Shown piece after piece: positions 5,456-5,547 of a stretch of 5,547 nucleotides of DNA. The stretch covers positions 344 through 5,890 of the forward strand of contig DKER01000078.1 in assembly GCA_002452555.1 (NCBI GenBank), in the 5' to 3' direction. Origin of the DNA: Fidelibacterota bacterium UBA6817. GTDB lineage: Bacteria > Fidelibacterota > Fidelibacteria > Fidelibacterales > Fidelibacteraceae. The notes under the pieces are model-generated. The model searched no databases, was not told the DNA's origin, and saw nothing but the letters and a program-made list of their open reading frames with translations. The position numbers and the translations under genes were made by a program. Every line of letters begins with the position of its first letter. Position 1 is the first letter of the stretch.

Positions 5456-5527
5456 CAAGTCCAGTAGCCGGTAGCCGGTAGCCGGTAGCCGGTAGCCGGT
5501 AGAGGTCAGTGGACAGTCGGCAGTTGT
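5427..5527 (+). repeat. TAGCCGG heptamer array at the exonuclease III 3' end
   Basis: Units on the plus strand are tagccgg (5427), tagcaag (5434), pentamer tccag (5441), tagccgg (5446), tagcaag (5453), tccag (5460), then five perfect tagccgg from 5465 to 5499. Diverged units follow: tagaggt, cagtgga, cagtcgg and cagttgt. Two heptamers plus a pentamer form a 19 bp unit repeated twice, the same 7+7+5 design as in the array at 1-75. The first 29 bases are translated as the tail of the exonuclease. The remaining 20 bases of the window (5528-5547) are too short to assign. Confidence 0.95.
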
Positions 5528-5547
5528 GCCATTCAATCACTTCGCTG

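Noticed and set aside
5528..5547. The end of a convergent minus-strand gene (TGA at 5535-5533)
   Set aside because: Only four codons would be visible, with nothing to support a coding call.

Overview
The window carries five complete protein genes with strong family signatures and three blocks of short tandem repeats. I see no tRNA, rRNA, CRISPR array or transposase. Base composition leans to AT in the genes and to GC in the repeats. A superoxide reductase beside a non-heme ferritin suggests an anaerobe or microaerophile. The gene set (MiaB, HtpG, ferritin, exonuclease III) is bacterial, but I cannot name the phylum. Strong GGAGG-type ribosome sites precede htpG, the superoxide reductase and the ferritin.

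Layout from left to right: a TAGCCGG-type heptamer array (1-75, TAGCCGG on the minus strand) that contains the end of miaB; miaB (minus) and htpG (minus), separated by one sense codon; a 335 bp intergenic block (3241-3575) holding the htpG leader with an 8 bp inverted repeat, a second heptamer array, a perfect TTTCGAC array, a short mirror-symmetric linker and a two-type octamer array; a class III superoxide reductase gene (minus) and a ferritin gene (minus), probably one operon; a 130 bp divergent promoter region; an exonuclease III gene (plus); and a third TAGCCGG array (5427-5527) that contains the end of that gene.

The genes fit a theme of iron and oxidative damage. Ferritin sequesters Fe(II), superoxide reductase removes superoxide, and exonuclease III repairs oxidised and abasic DNA. 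MiaB is an oxygen-sensitive Fe-S tRNA-modifying enzyme, and HtpG is a stress chaperone. That joint reading is inference; each family assignment is firm.

The most unusual content is the repeats. The same heptamer/pentamer array has replaced or extended the 3' ends of two unrelated genes. In both it supplies the same last residues, Ser-Ser-Arg, and the same TAG stop from a shared 12-mer. A heptamer containing TAG brings a stop into every frame within about 21 bases on one strand and leaves the other strand open. The octamer array uses only two unit types whose two variable bases always change together.
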